A DNA stretch of 10,000 nucleotides. It comes from Chloroflexota bacterium (GTDB lineage Bacteria; Chloroflexota; Anaerolineae; Anaerolineales; Villigracilaceae). The stretch lies in NCBI GenBank assembly GCA_020217065.1, contig JAIWOB010000022.1:1-10000 (forward strand). The letters are read 5' to 3'. Every line of letters starts with the position of its first letter. Within the stretch, counting starts at the first letter, position 1. Of this stretch, positions 1-10,000 are shown piece by piece. A model generated the notes under the pieces. It searched no databases. It saw nothing but the letters and a program-made list of their open reading frames with translations, and was not told the origin of the DNA. The translations under genes and the position numbers were made by a program.

Positions 1-1
1 G

Positions 2-1579
2 GGTTCCGACTATCTCGGCGACCAGGACGCCATCGAATTCATGTGTCAGGAAGCGGTCAACGCTGTGTATGAACTCGAACACATGGGATTGCCTTTTGAC
101 CGCACGCCCGACGGCAAGATTTCCCAGCGTCCCTTTGGCGGGCATACCAACAACGAGACGGGCAAACCCGTCCGCCGCGCGGCGCATGCCGCCGACCGCA
201 CGGGACACATGATTCTTCAAACCCTGTACCAACAGTGCTTGAAGAACAAAGTCCAATTCTTTGATGAGTTCCAAACGCTGGATTTCATTCACGTCAATGG
301 AAGGACTGCGGGCGTGGTGGCGGTGGAGCTTGCAACGGGCGAACTGCATGTCATTCATGCCAAAGCGGTCATCTTTGCCACCGGCGGACACGGGCGCATC
401 TTTGAGGTGACATCTAACGCTTACGCCTATACGGGCGACGGCGCGGCGATTCTCCTGCGGCAGGGCTTCCCGCTCGAAGACATGGAATTCTTTCAATTCC
501 ATCCGACGGGCATTTACAAACTCGGCATTCTCATCACCGAAGGCGTGCGCGGCGAAGGCGGCGTTCTCATCAACGGCGCGGGCGAACGTTTTATGCCAAA
601 GTACGCGCCTACAGTCAAAGACCTCGCCTCGCGCGATGTCATCAGCCGCGCCATCTACACCGAAATTCGTGAGGGGCGCGGCGTGAACGGACAGAACTAC
701 GTCTATCTGGACGTCCGCCCTGAATCGGTCATCAAGTATGCGGCGCTGGATGGGCGCACCAATCCGGACGGTTCGCCCTATACCATCACAGGCGAACAAG
801 TTTTGGCGAAACTTCCCGATATTGTCGACTTCTGCCGCGTTTATCTCGGCGTTGACCCTGTTACTCAAATGATGCCCATCCAGCCGACGGCGCACTACAC
901 GATGGGCGGCATCCCCACCAATAAGTTTGGCGAAGTGGTTATTGACGATAAGAACGCCGTGTTTCCCGGTTTGTATGCGGCGGGCGAATGCGCCTGCGTT
1001 TCGGTTCATGGAGCGAATCGGCTTGGCACGAATTCCCTGCTTGACTTGGTGGTCTTCGGCAAATATGCGGGTCTCAAAGCCGCGGAGTACTCGAACCAGA
1101 CCGATTTTGCGCCCCTGCCCGCCGACGCGGAATCAGCCTCGAGTTCGCAATTCGAGACCTTGAAGAACGGCTCTGGCAAGGAAAACGTCTTCAAGCTGTC
1201 CACCGAGTTGAAGAAGGTCATGTTCGCCAATGTCGGCATTTATCGCAACGAGAAGGATATGGCGTCGGCGTTGGAGAAAGTCCGCGAGTTGAAGTCCCGC
1301 TTCAAGGAAGTAAAGGTGGCGGACACAGGAAAGATTTTCAACACCGAACTGCTCAACGCCTGGGAATTCGGCAACATGCTCGAAATTGCGGAAGTGGTCG
1401 CCGCCAGCGCCCTCAACCGCAAAGAGTCCCGCGGCGGACATTCCCGCGAAGACTATCCCAACCGCGACGATGCGAACTGGCTCAAGCACACGTTGATATG
1501 GAATAGAAACGGCAAACTTGAAATCGGTTACAAGCCGGTGACGATTACCAAATATCAACCCAAGGCGCGTGTTTATTAA
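2..1579 (+). CDS. sdhA: Succinate dehydrogenase flavoprotein subunit, 5' partial
   Basis: This is the catalytic FAD subunit of succinate:quinone oxidoreductase (complex II), which oxidises succinate to fumarate at the cytoplasmic face of the membrane. The frame is open from base 2, so 525 residues are visible. By comparison with the remembered E. coli SdhA, about 80 N-terminal residues, including the dinucleotide-binding glycine motif and the covalent FAD histidine, lie upstream of the window. Family motifs are clear: ADRTGH near 190-210, FQFHPTG with the substrate His codon at 500-502, LASRDV with the proton-shuttle Arg codon at 632-634, HYTMGG with its His at 893-895, and the FAD-contacting block GLYAAGE to [14 protein letters not shown] with the substrate Arg at 1019-1021. 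The C-terminal block [14 protein letters not shown] is also present. All catalytic residues that can be seen are intact. It lies 9 bases before sdhB in an operon. Any sdhC or sdhD anchor gene would have to be upstream. Fumarate reductase is an alternative label, but the match is closer to SdhA. Confidence 0.96.
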   Translation, partial: GSDYLGDQDAIEFMCQEAVNAVYELEHMGLPFDRTPDGKISQRPFGGHTNNETGKPVRRAAHAADRTGHMILQTLYQQCLKNKVQFFDEFQTLDFIHVNGRTAGVVAVELATGELHVIHAKAVIFATGGHGRIFEVTSNAYAYTGDGAAILLRQGFPLEDMEFFQFHPTGIYKLGILITEGVRGEGGVLINGAGERFMPKYAPTVKDLASRDVISRAIYTEIREGRGVNGQNYVYLDVRPESVIKYAALDGRTNPDGSPYTITGEQVLAKLPDIVDFCRVYLGVDPVTQMMPIQPTAHYTMGGIPTNKFGEVVIDDKNAVFPGLYAAGECACVSVHGANRLGTNSLLDLVVFGKYAGLKAAEYSNQTDFAPLPADAESASSSQFETLKNGSGKENVFKLSTELKKVMFANVGIYRNEKDMASALEKVRELKSRFKEVKVADTGKIFNTELLNAWEFGNMLEIAEVVAASALNRKESRGGHSREDYPNRDDANWLKHTLIWNRNGKLEIGYKPVTITKYQPKARVY

Positions 1580-1583
1580 GAGG
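1578..1583 (+). promoter_or_regulatory. Ribosome binding site of sdhB overlapping the sdhA stop
   Basis: AAGAGG at 1578-1583 overlaps the last two bases of the sdhA TAA and sits 5 bases before the sdhB ATG at 1589. It fixes the sdhB start and suggests that ribosomes ending sdhA help start sdhB. Confidence 0.6.
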
Positions 1584-1588
1584 CGAGC

Positions 1589-2296
1589 ATGGAAATTACA
1601 CTCAAAGTTTTCCGATACAACCCTGAAAAAGATAAGCGCGGGCATTACGAAGTTTACAAAGTCGAAGGCGTTGAAAATGACCGCGTATTGGACCTGCTTG
1701 AATACATCAAGGGCAATTACGACGGAACCTTATCCTTCCGCCGCTCGTGCGCGCATGGAGTCTGCGGTTCGGACGCTATCCGCATCAATGGGCGCAACAT
1801 GCTGGCGTGCAAGACCCTCGTCCGCGACGTGGGCGAGAAGATTACCGTCGAGCCGGTGCTTGGCTTGAAAATCGTCAAAGATTTGATTGTGGATATGGAG
1901 CCGTTCTTCGATAACTACAAAGCCGTGCTTCCATATTTCATCAACAACTCGCCCCTTCCCGAAAACGGACGCGAACGCCTGCAAAGCCCTGAAGCCCGCG
2001 CCCGCTTCGACGAGACGACCAAATGTATCTTGTGCGCCTGCTGTACCACGTCTTGTCCCTCGTATTGGGCGAACGGCAATTATTACGGTCCCGCCGCGAT
2101 TGTCACCGCTCACCGTTTCATCTTCGACGACCGCGACGAAGCCGCCGCCGAGCGCTTGCAAATCCTGAGCGAGACCGACGGCATTGCCCGCTGTCACACG
2201 GCATACAACTGTACGGAAGCCTGTCCGCGTGAAATCAAAATTACAAAGGTTATCGGCGAAGTCAAGATGGCGATGGTGACGGGAAAGTTAGATTGA
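1589..2296 (+). CDS. sdhB: Succinate dehydrogenase iron-sulfur subunit
   Basis: This 235-residue electron-transfer subunit of complex II carries electrons from the SdhA flavin through three Fe-S clusters to quinone. The N-terminal ferredoxin-like domain (about 1-105) holds the [2Fe-2S] ligands C54, C59, D62 and C74 in SCAHGVCGSD and LACK. Aspartate replaces the third cysteine, as in E. coli SdhB. The C-terminal domain has CILCACCTTSCP (C146, C149, C152 and C156) and RCHTAYNCTEACP (C202, C208 and C212). By E. coli analogy C146, C149, C152 and C212 bind the [4Fe-4S] cluster, and C156, C202 and C208 the [3Fe-4S] cluster. PSYW (157-160) and H203 fall where the quinone pocket residues lie in E. 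coli. The length is normal for the family. The start is supported by AAGAGG 5 bases upstream. The gene follows sdhA by 9 bases and is the last gene of the operon, as a strong terminator begins 24 bases after its stop. Confidence 0.97.
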   Translation: MEITLKVFRYNPEKDKRGHYEVYKVEGVENDRVLDLLEYIKGNYDGTLSFRRSCAHGVCGSDAIRINGRNMLACKTLVRDVGEKITVEPVLGLKIVKDLIVDMEPFFDNYKAVLPYFINNSPLPENGRERLQSPEARARFDETTKCILCACCTTSCPSYWANGNYYGPAAIVTAHRFIFDDRDEAAAERLQILSETDGIARCHTAYNCTEACPREIKITKVIGEVKMAMVTGKLD

Positions 2297-2320
2297 GTTT
2301 GGCAAGCGGCAACTAAAAAT

Positions 2321-2352
2321 AAAAGACCGCGCTCATGCAAGCGCGGTCTTTT
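2321..2352. terminator. Bidirectional rho-independent terminator between sdhB and icd
   Basis: AAAAGACCGCGCT at 2321-2333 pairs perfectly with AGCGCGGTCTTTT at 2340-2352 around a 6-base loop, giving a 13-bp stem. The arms begin with A4 and end with T4, so each strand reads a GC-rich hairpin followed by a U run. It sits between the convergent stops of sdhB (2296) and icd (2367) and should stop transcription from both sides. Confidence 0.9.
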
Positions 2353-2366
2353 GCGCGAGGGGAAAA

Positions 2367-3917
2367 CTACTTCTTTTTTGCGGGCTTTTTCGCAGATTTT
2401 TTCACGGGCTTTTTTGCGGCGGTCTTTTTAGCGGCTGCCTTTTTGGCTGCGACCTTTGATTTTTGACCTGCGGCTTTCTTCGCCGCGGCTTTCGTTTTTT
2501 CGGCTTTGGGAGCCTTGTCCATCCATTCAATGACCGCGTCGCCGAACTCTGAACATTTGATTTCCTTTGCGCCGTCCATCAGGCGGGCGAAATCATAGGT
2601 GACGGTTTTTGCGGCAATGGCGCCTTCCATGCCCTTGACAATCAAGTCGGCTGCTTCGTTCCATCCCAGGTAACGCAGCATCATCTCGCCGGAGAGGATA
2701 ACCGAGCCGGGGTTGACCTTGTCCAAGTCGGCGTATTTGGGCGCGGTGCCGTGCGTGGCTTCAAAAATGGCGTGACCTGTTTCGTAGTTGATGTTCGCGC
2801 CGGGAGCGATTCCTATGCCGCCGACTTGCGCCGCCAGCGCGTCGGACAGGTAATCGCCGTTCAGGTTTAGGGTGGCAATCACGTCATAGTCCTTCGGGCG
2901 AATCAACACAAATTGCAGGGTTACGTCGGCGATGGAATCTTTGATGAGCAGTTTGCTCTTCCACTTGCCGTCGCCGTGCGTATCCCACAAAGCCAGCGCC
3001 TCTTCCACTTCCTTCTTGATGGACGCCTGCTGGTCGGGACTCATCATCTCGAAGCCGGGGTCAATCATTCTGGCGTTCTCTTCCACCGTCAAAGCGGGCT
3101 TGGCTTCCTTATTGCCCAAAATCCAGGTCTCGCGCTCGGTCACAATCTCGTTGCGGAACTCGCGCTTGGCAATGGCGTATCCCCAGTCTTTGAACGCCCC
3201 TTCTGTGAATTTCATGATATTTCCCTTATGGACAAGGTTGACGCTCTTGCGCTTGTTCTTCAACGCCCATGAAATCGCCGCGCGGACGAGGCGCTCTGTC
3301 CCTTCCACTGAAACTGGCTTGACGCCAATGCCCGCCGTCTCGGGAAAACGAATCTTGGCGTATTCCTTCGGGAAGGCTTCCTTGAATAAATCCTTGAACT
3401 TCTGATTTTCTTCCGTGCCGTACTTGAATTCGATTCCGGTGTAGATGTCTTCCGTGTTTTCGCGGAAGATGACCATATCTACGAATTCGGGGTGGCGCAC
3501 CGGCGAAGGAACGCCTTGATACCAGCGGACAGGGCGTTGACAAACGTACAAATCAAGGAGTTTGCGGAGGGCGACATTCAACGAACGGATTCCGCCGCCA
3601 ATGGGCGTGGTCAACGGTCCCTTGATGCCGACCAGAAACTCCTTAAAGGCTTCAGTCGTTTCGTCTGGAAGCCAGGTGTTGAACATCTTGTAAGACTTTT
3701 CGCCGGCGTACACTTCCATCCAATGGATTTTGCGCGCGCCGCCGTAGGCTTTTTCCACAGCCGCGTCGAAAACGCGGGCTGCGGCGCGCCAAATATCCCG
3801 CCCTGTGCCGTCGCCCTCCACATAAGGAATGATTGGATTGTTGGGAACCTTGAGTCTTCCGTTTTCGATTGAAATTTTTGCCCCCCCTTCGGGAACTTTG
3901 ACGTTTATGTATGGCAT
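2367..3917 (-). CDS. icd: Isocitrate dehydrogenase, NADP type, with Lys/Ala-rich tail
   Basis: This enzyme makes 2-oxoglutarate, CO2 and NADPH from isocitrate in the TCA cycle, in the cytoplasm. It is 516 residues, against about 416 for E. coli Icd, and is strongly similar along the shared part. Isocitrate-site residues are present: S112 and N114 in [13 protein letters not shown]118, R128, R152, Y159, K231 in [10 protein letters not shown], and metal-site aspartates D331, D355 and D359. NADP preference is indicated by K394 and Y395 in HGTAPKY and by Y441 and R445 in [10 protein letters not shown], which match E. coli K344, Y345, Y391 and R395. S112 matches the serine phosphorylated by AceK in E. 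coli. Two extras account for the length: about 48 residues around 255-320, which I recall as similar in position to an insert in cyanobacterial Icd, and a basic tail at 467-516. The start has AGGAGA (3925-3930) 7 bases upstream and an extended -10 promoter. It is transcribed divergently from rpoC and convergently to sdhAB. Confidence 0.97.
   Translation of the reverse strand: MPYINVKVPEGGAKISIENGRLKVPNNPIIPYVEGDGTGRDIWRAAARVFDAAVEKAYGGARKIHWMEVYAGEKSYKMFNTWLPDETTEAFKEFLVGIKGPLTTPIGGGIRSLNVALRKLLDLYVCQRPVRWYQGVPSPVRHPEFVDMVIFRENTEDIYTGIEFKYGTEENQKFKDLFKEAFPKEYAKIRFPETAGIGVKPVSVEGTERLVRAAISWALKNKRKSVNLVHKGNIMKFTEGAFKDWGYAIAKREFRNEIVTERETWILGNKEAKPALTVEENARMIDPGFEMMSPDQQASIKKEVEEALALWDTHGDGKWKSKLLIKDSIADVTLQFVLIRPKDYDVIATLNLNGDYLSDALAAQVGGIGIAPGANINYETGHAIFEATHGTAPKYADLDKVNPGSVILSGEMMLRYLGWNEAADLIVKGMEGAIAAKTVTYDFARLMDGAKEIKCSEFGDAVIEWMDKAPKAEKTKAAAKKAAGQKSKVAAKKAAAKKTAAKKPVKKSAKKPAKKK
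2370..2519 (-). other. Region encoding the histone H1-like tail of Icd
   Basis: Residues 467-516 of Icd follow the end of the conserved fold ([12 protein letters not shown]). The 50 residues contain 21 lysines and 16 alanines, with repeated AAKK and KKPAKK-type units and no acidic residue after E473. Such tails are known from histone H1 and from lysine-rich extensions of bacterial HU proteins. A tail on a metabolic enzyme is unusual. Its role is unknown. It reads in frame without interruption to the stop at 2367-2369. Confidence 0.9.
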
Positions 3918-3924
3918 GTCTTTC

Positions 3925-3930
3925 TCTCCT
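3925..3930 (-). promoter_or_regulatory. Ribosome binding site of icd
   Basis: Read on the minus strand, AAGGAGAG precedes the ATG, with AGGAGA 7 bases from the start codon at 3917. It is a strong Shine-Dalgarno sequence and fixes the icd start. Confidence 0.8.
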
Positions 3931-3946
3931 TGGCGTATTTTGACGC

Positions 3947-3955
3947 ATTATAACA
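3947..3955 (-). promoter_or_regulatory. Extended -10 promoter of icd
   Basis: On the minus strand the bases read TGTTATAAT, a perfect TATAAT (3947-3952) with the TGn extension in front. No good TTGACA lies 16-18 bases upstream (3970-3975 reads ATCATT), which fits an extended -10 promoter that does not need a -35 box. The predicted start is near 3940, leaving a leader of about 22 bases before the icd ATG. Confidence 0.7.
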
Positions 3956-3990
3956 GCGAGCGTCCTATTAATGATTTGAATCTCTTCCGT

Positions 3991-4010
3991 TGCGAGGCTC
4001 TCTCCTCGCA
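3991..4010. repeat. Inverted repeat between the divergent promoters
   Basis: TGCGAGG (3991-3997) and CCTCGCA (4004-4010) form a perfect 7-bp inverted repeat with a 6-base CT-rich spacer. It lies upstream of both the icd and rpoC promoters, outside the predicted transcripts. It might be a protein-binding site or the remnant of an older terminator; no T run follows on either strand. The rest of 3976-4127 is gene-free, with an AT-rich stretch at 4081-4117 before the rpoC -35 box that could serve as an UP element. Confidence 0.4.
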
Positions 4011-4127
4011 GGCTGAAAGACCGCTTTGCGCCGCTTCCAGCGACAGACGTTGAAAAAAGCGATTTCCGTCAGCCAGACTCTTAAATTTGTGGACTTTGTT
4101 TTTGCGAATTTTTTGTTCGCGCCCGCC

Positions 4128-4156
4128 TTGACTTACGCCTTGCGCCGGCGTATAAT
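4128..4156 (+). promoter_or_regulatory. Strong sigma-70-type promoter of rpoC
   Basis: TTGACT (4128-4133) and TATAAT (4151-4156) are separated by exactly 17 bases, one mismatch from the housekeeping consensus. T-rich DNA lies just upstream (4097-4117). The predicted start is near 4163, giving rpoC its own transcript with a leader of about 150 bases. Confidence 0.85.
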
Positions 4157-4162
4157 AATCAG

Positions 4163-4312
4163 GTTGGACGAAAAAAAGCCAAACATACACAGCAAGCGCT
4201 TGAGGAAATTCCTCGGAGCGCTTGCCTTTGTTTGTCTCTGCGCGACAGCGGCTATGCGCCGCGCAGAGATTGTTGAATAGGCGCTTTAATTTTTTATTTA
4301 GGAGAGTACCCA
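4163..4312 (+). promoter_or_regulatory. Structured rpoC leader, candidate attenuator
   Basis: Two strong hairpins fill the leader. Hairpin 1 pairs GCAAGCGCT (4192-4200) with AGCGCTTGC (4217-4225), contains an inner GAGG/CCTC stem (4202-4205 with 4211-4214), and is followed by CTTTGTTTGT (7 T in 10), so it resembles an intrinsic terminator. Hairpin 2 pairs TCTCTGCGCG (4235-4244) with CGCGCAGAGA (4260-4269). A further T-rich run (4285-4299) lies just before the ribosome binding site. GCGCC (4256-4260) could instead pair with GGCGC (4280-4284) ahead of that T run, so alternative folds are possible. I do not recognise a known riboswitch or ribosomal-protein leader. Attenuation is an inference from structure only. 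Confidence 0.5.
4300..4305 (+). promoter_or_regulatory. Ribosome binding site deciding the GTG start of rpoC
   Basis: AGGAGA at 4300-4305 lies 7 bases before the GTG at 4313. It supports GTG as the true start, which also places the conserved ALRISLASP segment of beta-prime right at the N-terminus. Confidence 0.8.
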
Positions 4313-8563
<4,251 letters not shown>

Positions 8564-8588
8564 GCGGCGCGTCAACCGTTGACGATGG

Positions 8589-8623
8589 GAAGCGGCTCCA
8601 GGCGAGCCGCTTCTTGTATAATT
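8589..8623 (+). terminator. Terminator-like hairpin after rpoC
   Basis: GAAGCGGCTC (8589-8598) pairs perfectly with GAGCCGCTTC (8604-8613) around a 5-base loop, then TTGTATAATT follows. The stem is strong but the T tract is broken, so termination may be partial. A second GC-rich hairpin, CGCCGCC (8548-8554) with GGCGGCG (8563-8569), encloses the rpoC stop codon. The last bases of the terminator tail double as the -10 box of the next gene. Confidence 0.65.
8617..8622 (+). promoter_or_regulatory. -10 box of a probable leaderless promoter
   Basis: TATAAT at 8617-8622 is followed by 6 bases and then the ATG at 8629. The usual spacing of -10 box to start site (-12 to -7) puts +1 on the A of that ATG. 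There is no Shine-Dalgarno sequence upstream. No clear -35 hexamer is seen at 8594-8599, which lies inside the rpoC terminator stem. The box itself is perfect; its use is inferred. Confidence 0.55.
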
Positions 8624-8628
8624 GCGTC

Positions 8629-9480
8629 ATGCCCGCTTACGTTCGCTCGAAAAAACCAATCGGGTTTCCAACGCGGGGGAAAACCGCGTCGAACCGTCTG
8701 CGGCGGGTGGATAATTTTATTTTGCTTTACGAGCCCTCCCTGTTGACGCGGGGGGATGAACCGTTCCGAAACGCATTGTTCGTAGATTTGGGTTACGGCT
8801 TTGACCCCCGAACCACTCTCGAAAGCGCCCACCGTTTCAGGAAGGTGAACCCAAACCTTGCCGTTCTCGGCGTTGAAATTGACAAGGAACGGGTAAAAGC
8901 GGCTCTGCCTTACGCCAATTCCACAACTCATTTTCGCTTGGGAGGATTCAATCTGCCGCTGCTGCCGGGCGAAACCGTGCGCTTGATTCGCGCCTTCAAT
9001 GTCTTACGGCAGTATGAAGAAAAGGATTTTCGTCCCGCTTACGAAACGCTCTCTCGTTATGTTTTGCCGGGCGGCTTGATGCTCGAAGGCACATCGAACC
9101 CGTACGGCAGTTTGTGGGCGGCGAATGTAGCCAGAAGGATGGAGGACGGCGCCTCCGCTCAGGACAACGCCGAAGGCTGGAAAATGGAAGCGCTGGTCTT
9201 CAGCGCCAACTTTCGCGCCAACTTCGGCGCGGGCTTTGACGTCGCAGATTTTCAAGCGACCCTGCCGAAGAACTTCATCCATCGTGTCGCGCCGGGCGAG
9301 CCGATTTATGATTTCTTCGAAGATTGGAAGCGCGCCGCCGCGGAGACTTCGGCGATAAAAGTCTTCGGCATAAGACAATGGTTTGCCGCTTCCGCAAAAG
9401 CCCTTGCCGCAAAAGGGTATCGCATTGATTTGCGGAAAAAGTGGCTGGCGGGGGGCTGGCTGATTTGGAAACAGGAATGA
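8629..9480 (+). CDS. Class I SAM-dependent methyltransferase, unknown substrate
   Basis: The protein of 283 residues has a Rossmann-type SAM-binding pattern: VDLGYGFDPRTTLE (motif I, 52-65), an acidic strand end GVEID (81-85) expected to hold the SAM ribose hydroxyls, and RLIRAFNVLRQY (118-129) as a later strand. An N-terminal segment, RGKTASNRLRRVDNFI (16-31), and HFRLGGFNLP (101-110) are distinctive. I recall similar segments in a conserved, uncharacterised methyltransferase family found mainly in actinobacteria, but the substrate is unknown to me. The frame is open upstream to an ATG at 8527, but that start would place 34 residues across the rpoC end and its terminator; the ATG at 8629 fits the TATAAT position and the conserved N-terminus. 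No signal peptide is seen, so it should be cytoplasmic. Its TGA overlaps the ATG of the deacetylase gene, suggesting translational coupling. Confidence 0.8.
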   Translation: MPAYVRSKKPIGFPTRGKTASNRLRRVDNFILLYEPSLLTRGDEPFRNALFVDLGYGFDPRTTLESAHRFRKVNPNLAVLGVEIDKERVKAALPYANSTTHFRLGGFNLPLLPGETVRLIRAFNVLRQYEEKDFRPAYETLSRYVLPGGLMLEGTSNPYGSLWAANVARRMEDGASAQDNAEGWKMEALVFSANFRANFGAGFDVADFQATLPKNFIHRVAPGEPIYDFFEDWKRAAAETSAIKVFGIRQWFAASAKALAAKGYRIDLRKKWLAGGWLIWKQE

Positions 9481-10000
9481 AAAAAATTCTCCCATCCCTT
9501 TTTTTGTTGTCTTTTGCCCTTGCCGCGTGCGGCGGCTCTTTTGCTGCGGAGCCTGCGGCGACGCAGCCGTCTCTTAAGTTCAAAAATACGATAGTCAGCC
9601 TGACTTTCGACGACGGCGACGCCGACAACTATTCCGTGCGCCATATTTTGGCGGAAAATCATTTGCGCGCCACTTTCTATGTGATTAGCGGATTTACCAA
9701 CACCAACGGTTATATGACCGTCGGGCAACTCCGCGATTTGTATAACGACGGTCACGAGATTGGAGGTCATACCCTCAGTCACGTCAGCCTGTTGGATGTG
9801 CGCGGGGACGACCTGCGGCGCGAAATCTGTCAAGACCGCGCCAATCTCATCGCCTTCGGCTTTGACGCGGTTTCCCTCGCTTATCCCTATGGGCATCATG
9901 ACGACGAAGCCAAACAGACGGCGGCGGCGTGCGGCTATAAAAATGCGCGCGCCGTTTCCGACGGTCCTGAGACGCTTCCCCCCGCCGATGGTTACGCCTT
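9477..10000 (+). CDS. Lipoprotein polysaccharide deacetylase (NodB/CE4), 3' partial
   Basis: The visible 174 residues begin with a lipoprotein signal peptide: MKK, a hydrophobic stretch, and the lipobox LAAC with the lipidated cysteine at C18, followed by GGS and a short Ala/Pro-rich linker. The protein should be anchored on the outer face of the cytoplasmic membrane. The NodB-homology (carbohydrate esterase 4) domain starts near residue 38. SLTFDDGD carries the catalytic and metal aspartates D45 and D46, and GGHTLSH gives metal histidines H98 and H102. LAYPYG (134-139) is motif 3, in the YPYG form without the arginine of classical RPPYG. CE4 enzymes remove acetyl groups from N-acetylated sugars such as peptidoglycan or surface polysaccharides; the substrate here is unknown. 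The ATG overlaps the methyltransferase stop as ATGA, with GGAA 6 bases upstream as a weak ribosome binding site. The C-terminus lies outside the window. Confidence 0.9.
   Translation, partial: MKKILPSLFLLSFALAACGGSFAAEPAATQPSLKFKNTIVSLTFDDGDADNYSVRHILAENHLRATFYVISGFTNTNGYMTVGQLRDLYNDGHEIGGHTLSHVSLLDVRGDDLRREICQDRANLIAFGFDAVSLAYPYGHHDDEAKQTAAACGYKNARAVSDGPETLPPADGYA

Noticed and set aside
3948..4190. 80-codon open frame on the minus strand in the icd-rpoC intergenic region
   Set aside because: It overlaps both promoters, lacks a ribosome binding site and has no similarity that I recognise.
4254..4280. Possible 8-codon leader peptide (MRRAEIVE) in the rpoC leader
   Set aside because: No Shine-Dalgarno sequence, it lies inside hairpin 2, and it has no run of regulatory codons.
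9306..9899. 197-codon open frame on the minus strand over the methyltransferase and deacetylase
   Set aside because: Both plus-strand genes have clear motifs across this stretch; the antisense frame has none.

Overview
The window is a stretch of chromosomal core-metabolism and transcription genes from a moderately GC-rich bacterium. The best guess is an Anaerolineae-like member of the Chloroflexota. This rests on the general character of the RNA polymerase beta-prime subunit (no trigger-loop insertion of the gammaproteobacterial type, a long charged insertion in the clamp) and of the neighbouring proteins. It was not tested by database search.

Layout. Positions 1-2296 hold the end of a succinate dehydrogenase operon on the plus strand: sdhA (its N-terminal FAD-binding start lies outside the window) followed after 9 bases by sdhB. 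A perfect 13-bp hairpin with T runs on both sides (2321-2352) ends this operon and also the convergent gene icd (2367-3917, minus strand), an NADP-type isocitrate dehydrogenase. Icd has a 50-residue lysine/alanine-rich tail like that of histone H1 and an extra insert in its small-domain region. A 395-base divergent intergenic region (3918-4312) holds an extended -10 promoter for icd and a near-consensus -35/-10 promoter for rpoC. About 150 bases of structured rpoC leader follow, with two strong hairpins.

Positions 4313-8563 hold the complete rpoC (GTG start, 1416 aa). It stands alone: no rpoB precedes it. A GC-rich hairpin follows rpoC. Its tail merges with a TATAAT box placed so that transcription would start exactly on the ATG of the next gene, a class I SAM-dependent methyltransferase of unknown substrate (8629-9480) that looks leaderless. 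Its TGA overlaps the ATG of a lipoprotein polysaccharide deacetylase (9477 onward, cut by the window end).

Function. sdhAB and icd encode two TCA-cycle steps (succinate to fumarate, isocitrate to 2-oxoglutarate). rpoC supplies the catalytic largest subunit of RNA polymerase. The methyltransferase-deacetylase pair forms a separate unit, the second member acting at the cell surface. There is no mobile element, CRISPR array, tRNA or rRNA. No convincing new multi-gene system was seen. The points of interest are the Icd tail, the rpoC leader and its separation from rpoB, and the overlapping terminator and leaderless promoter after rpoC.
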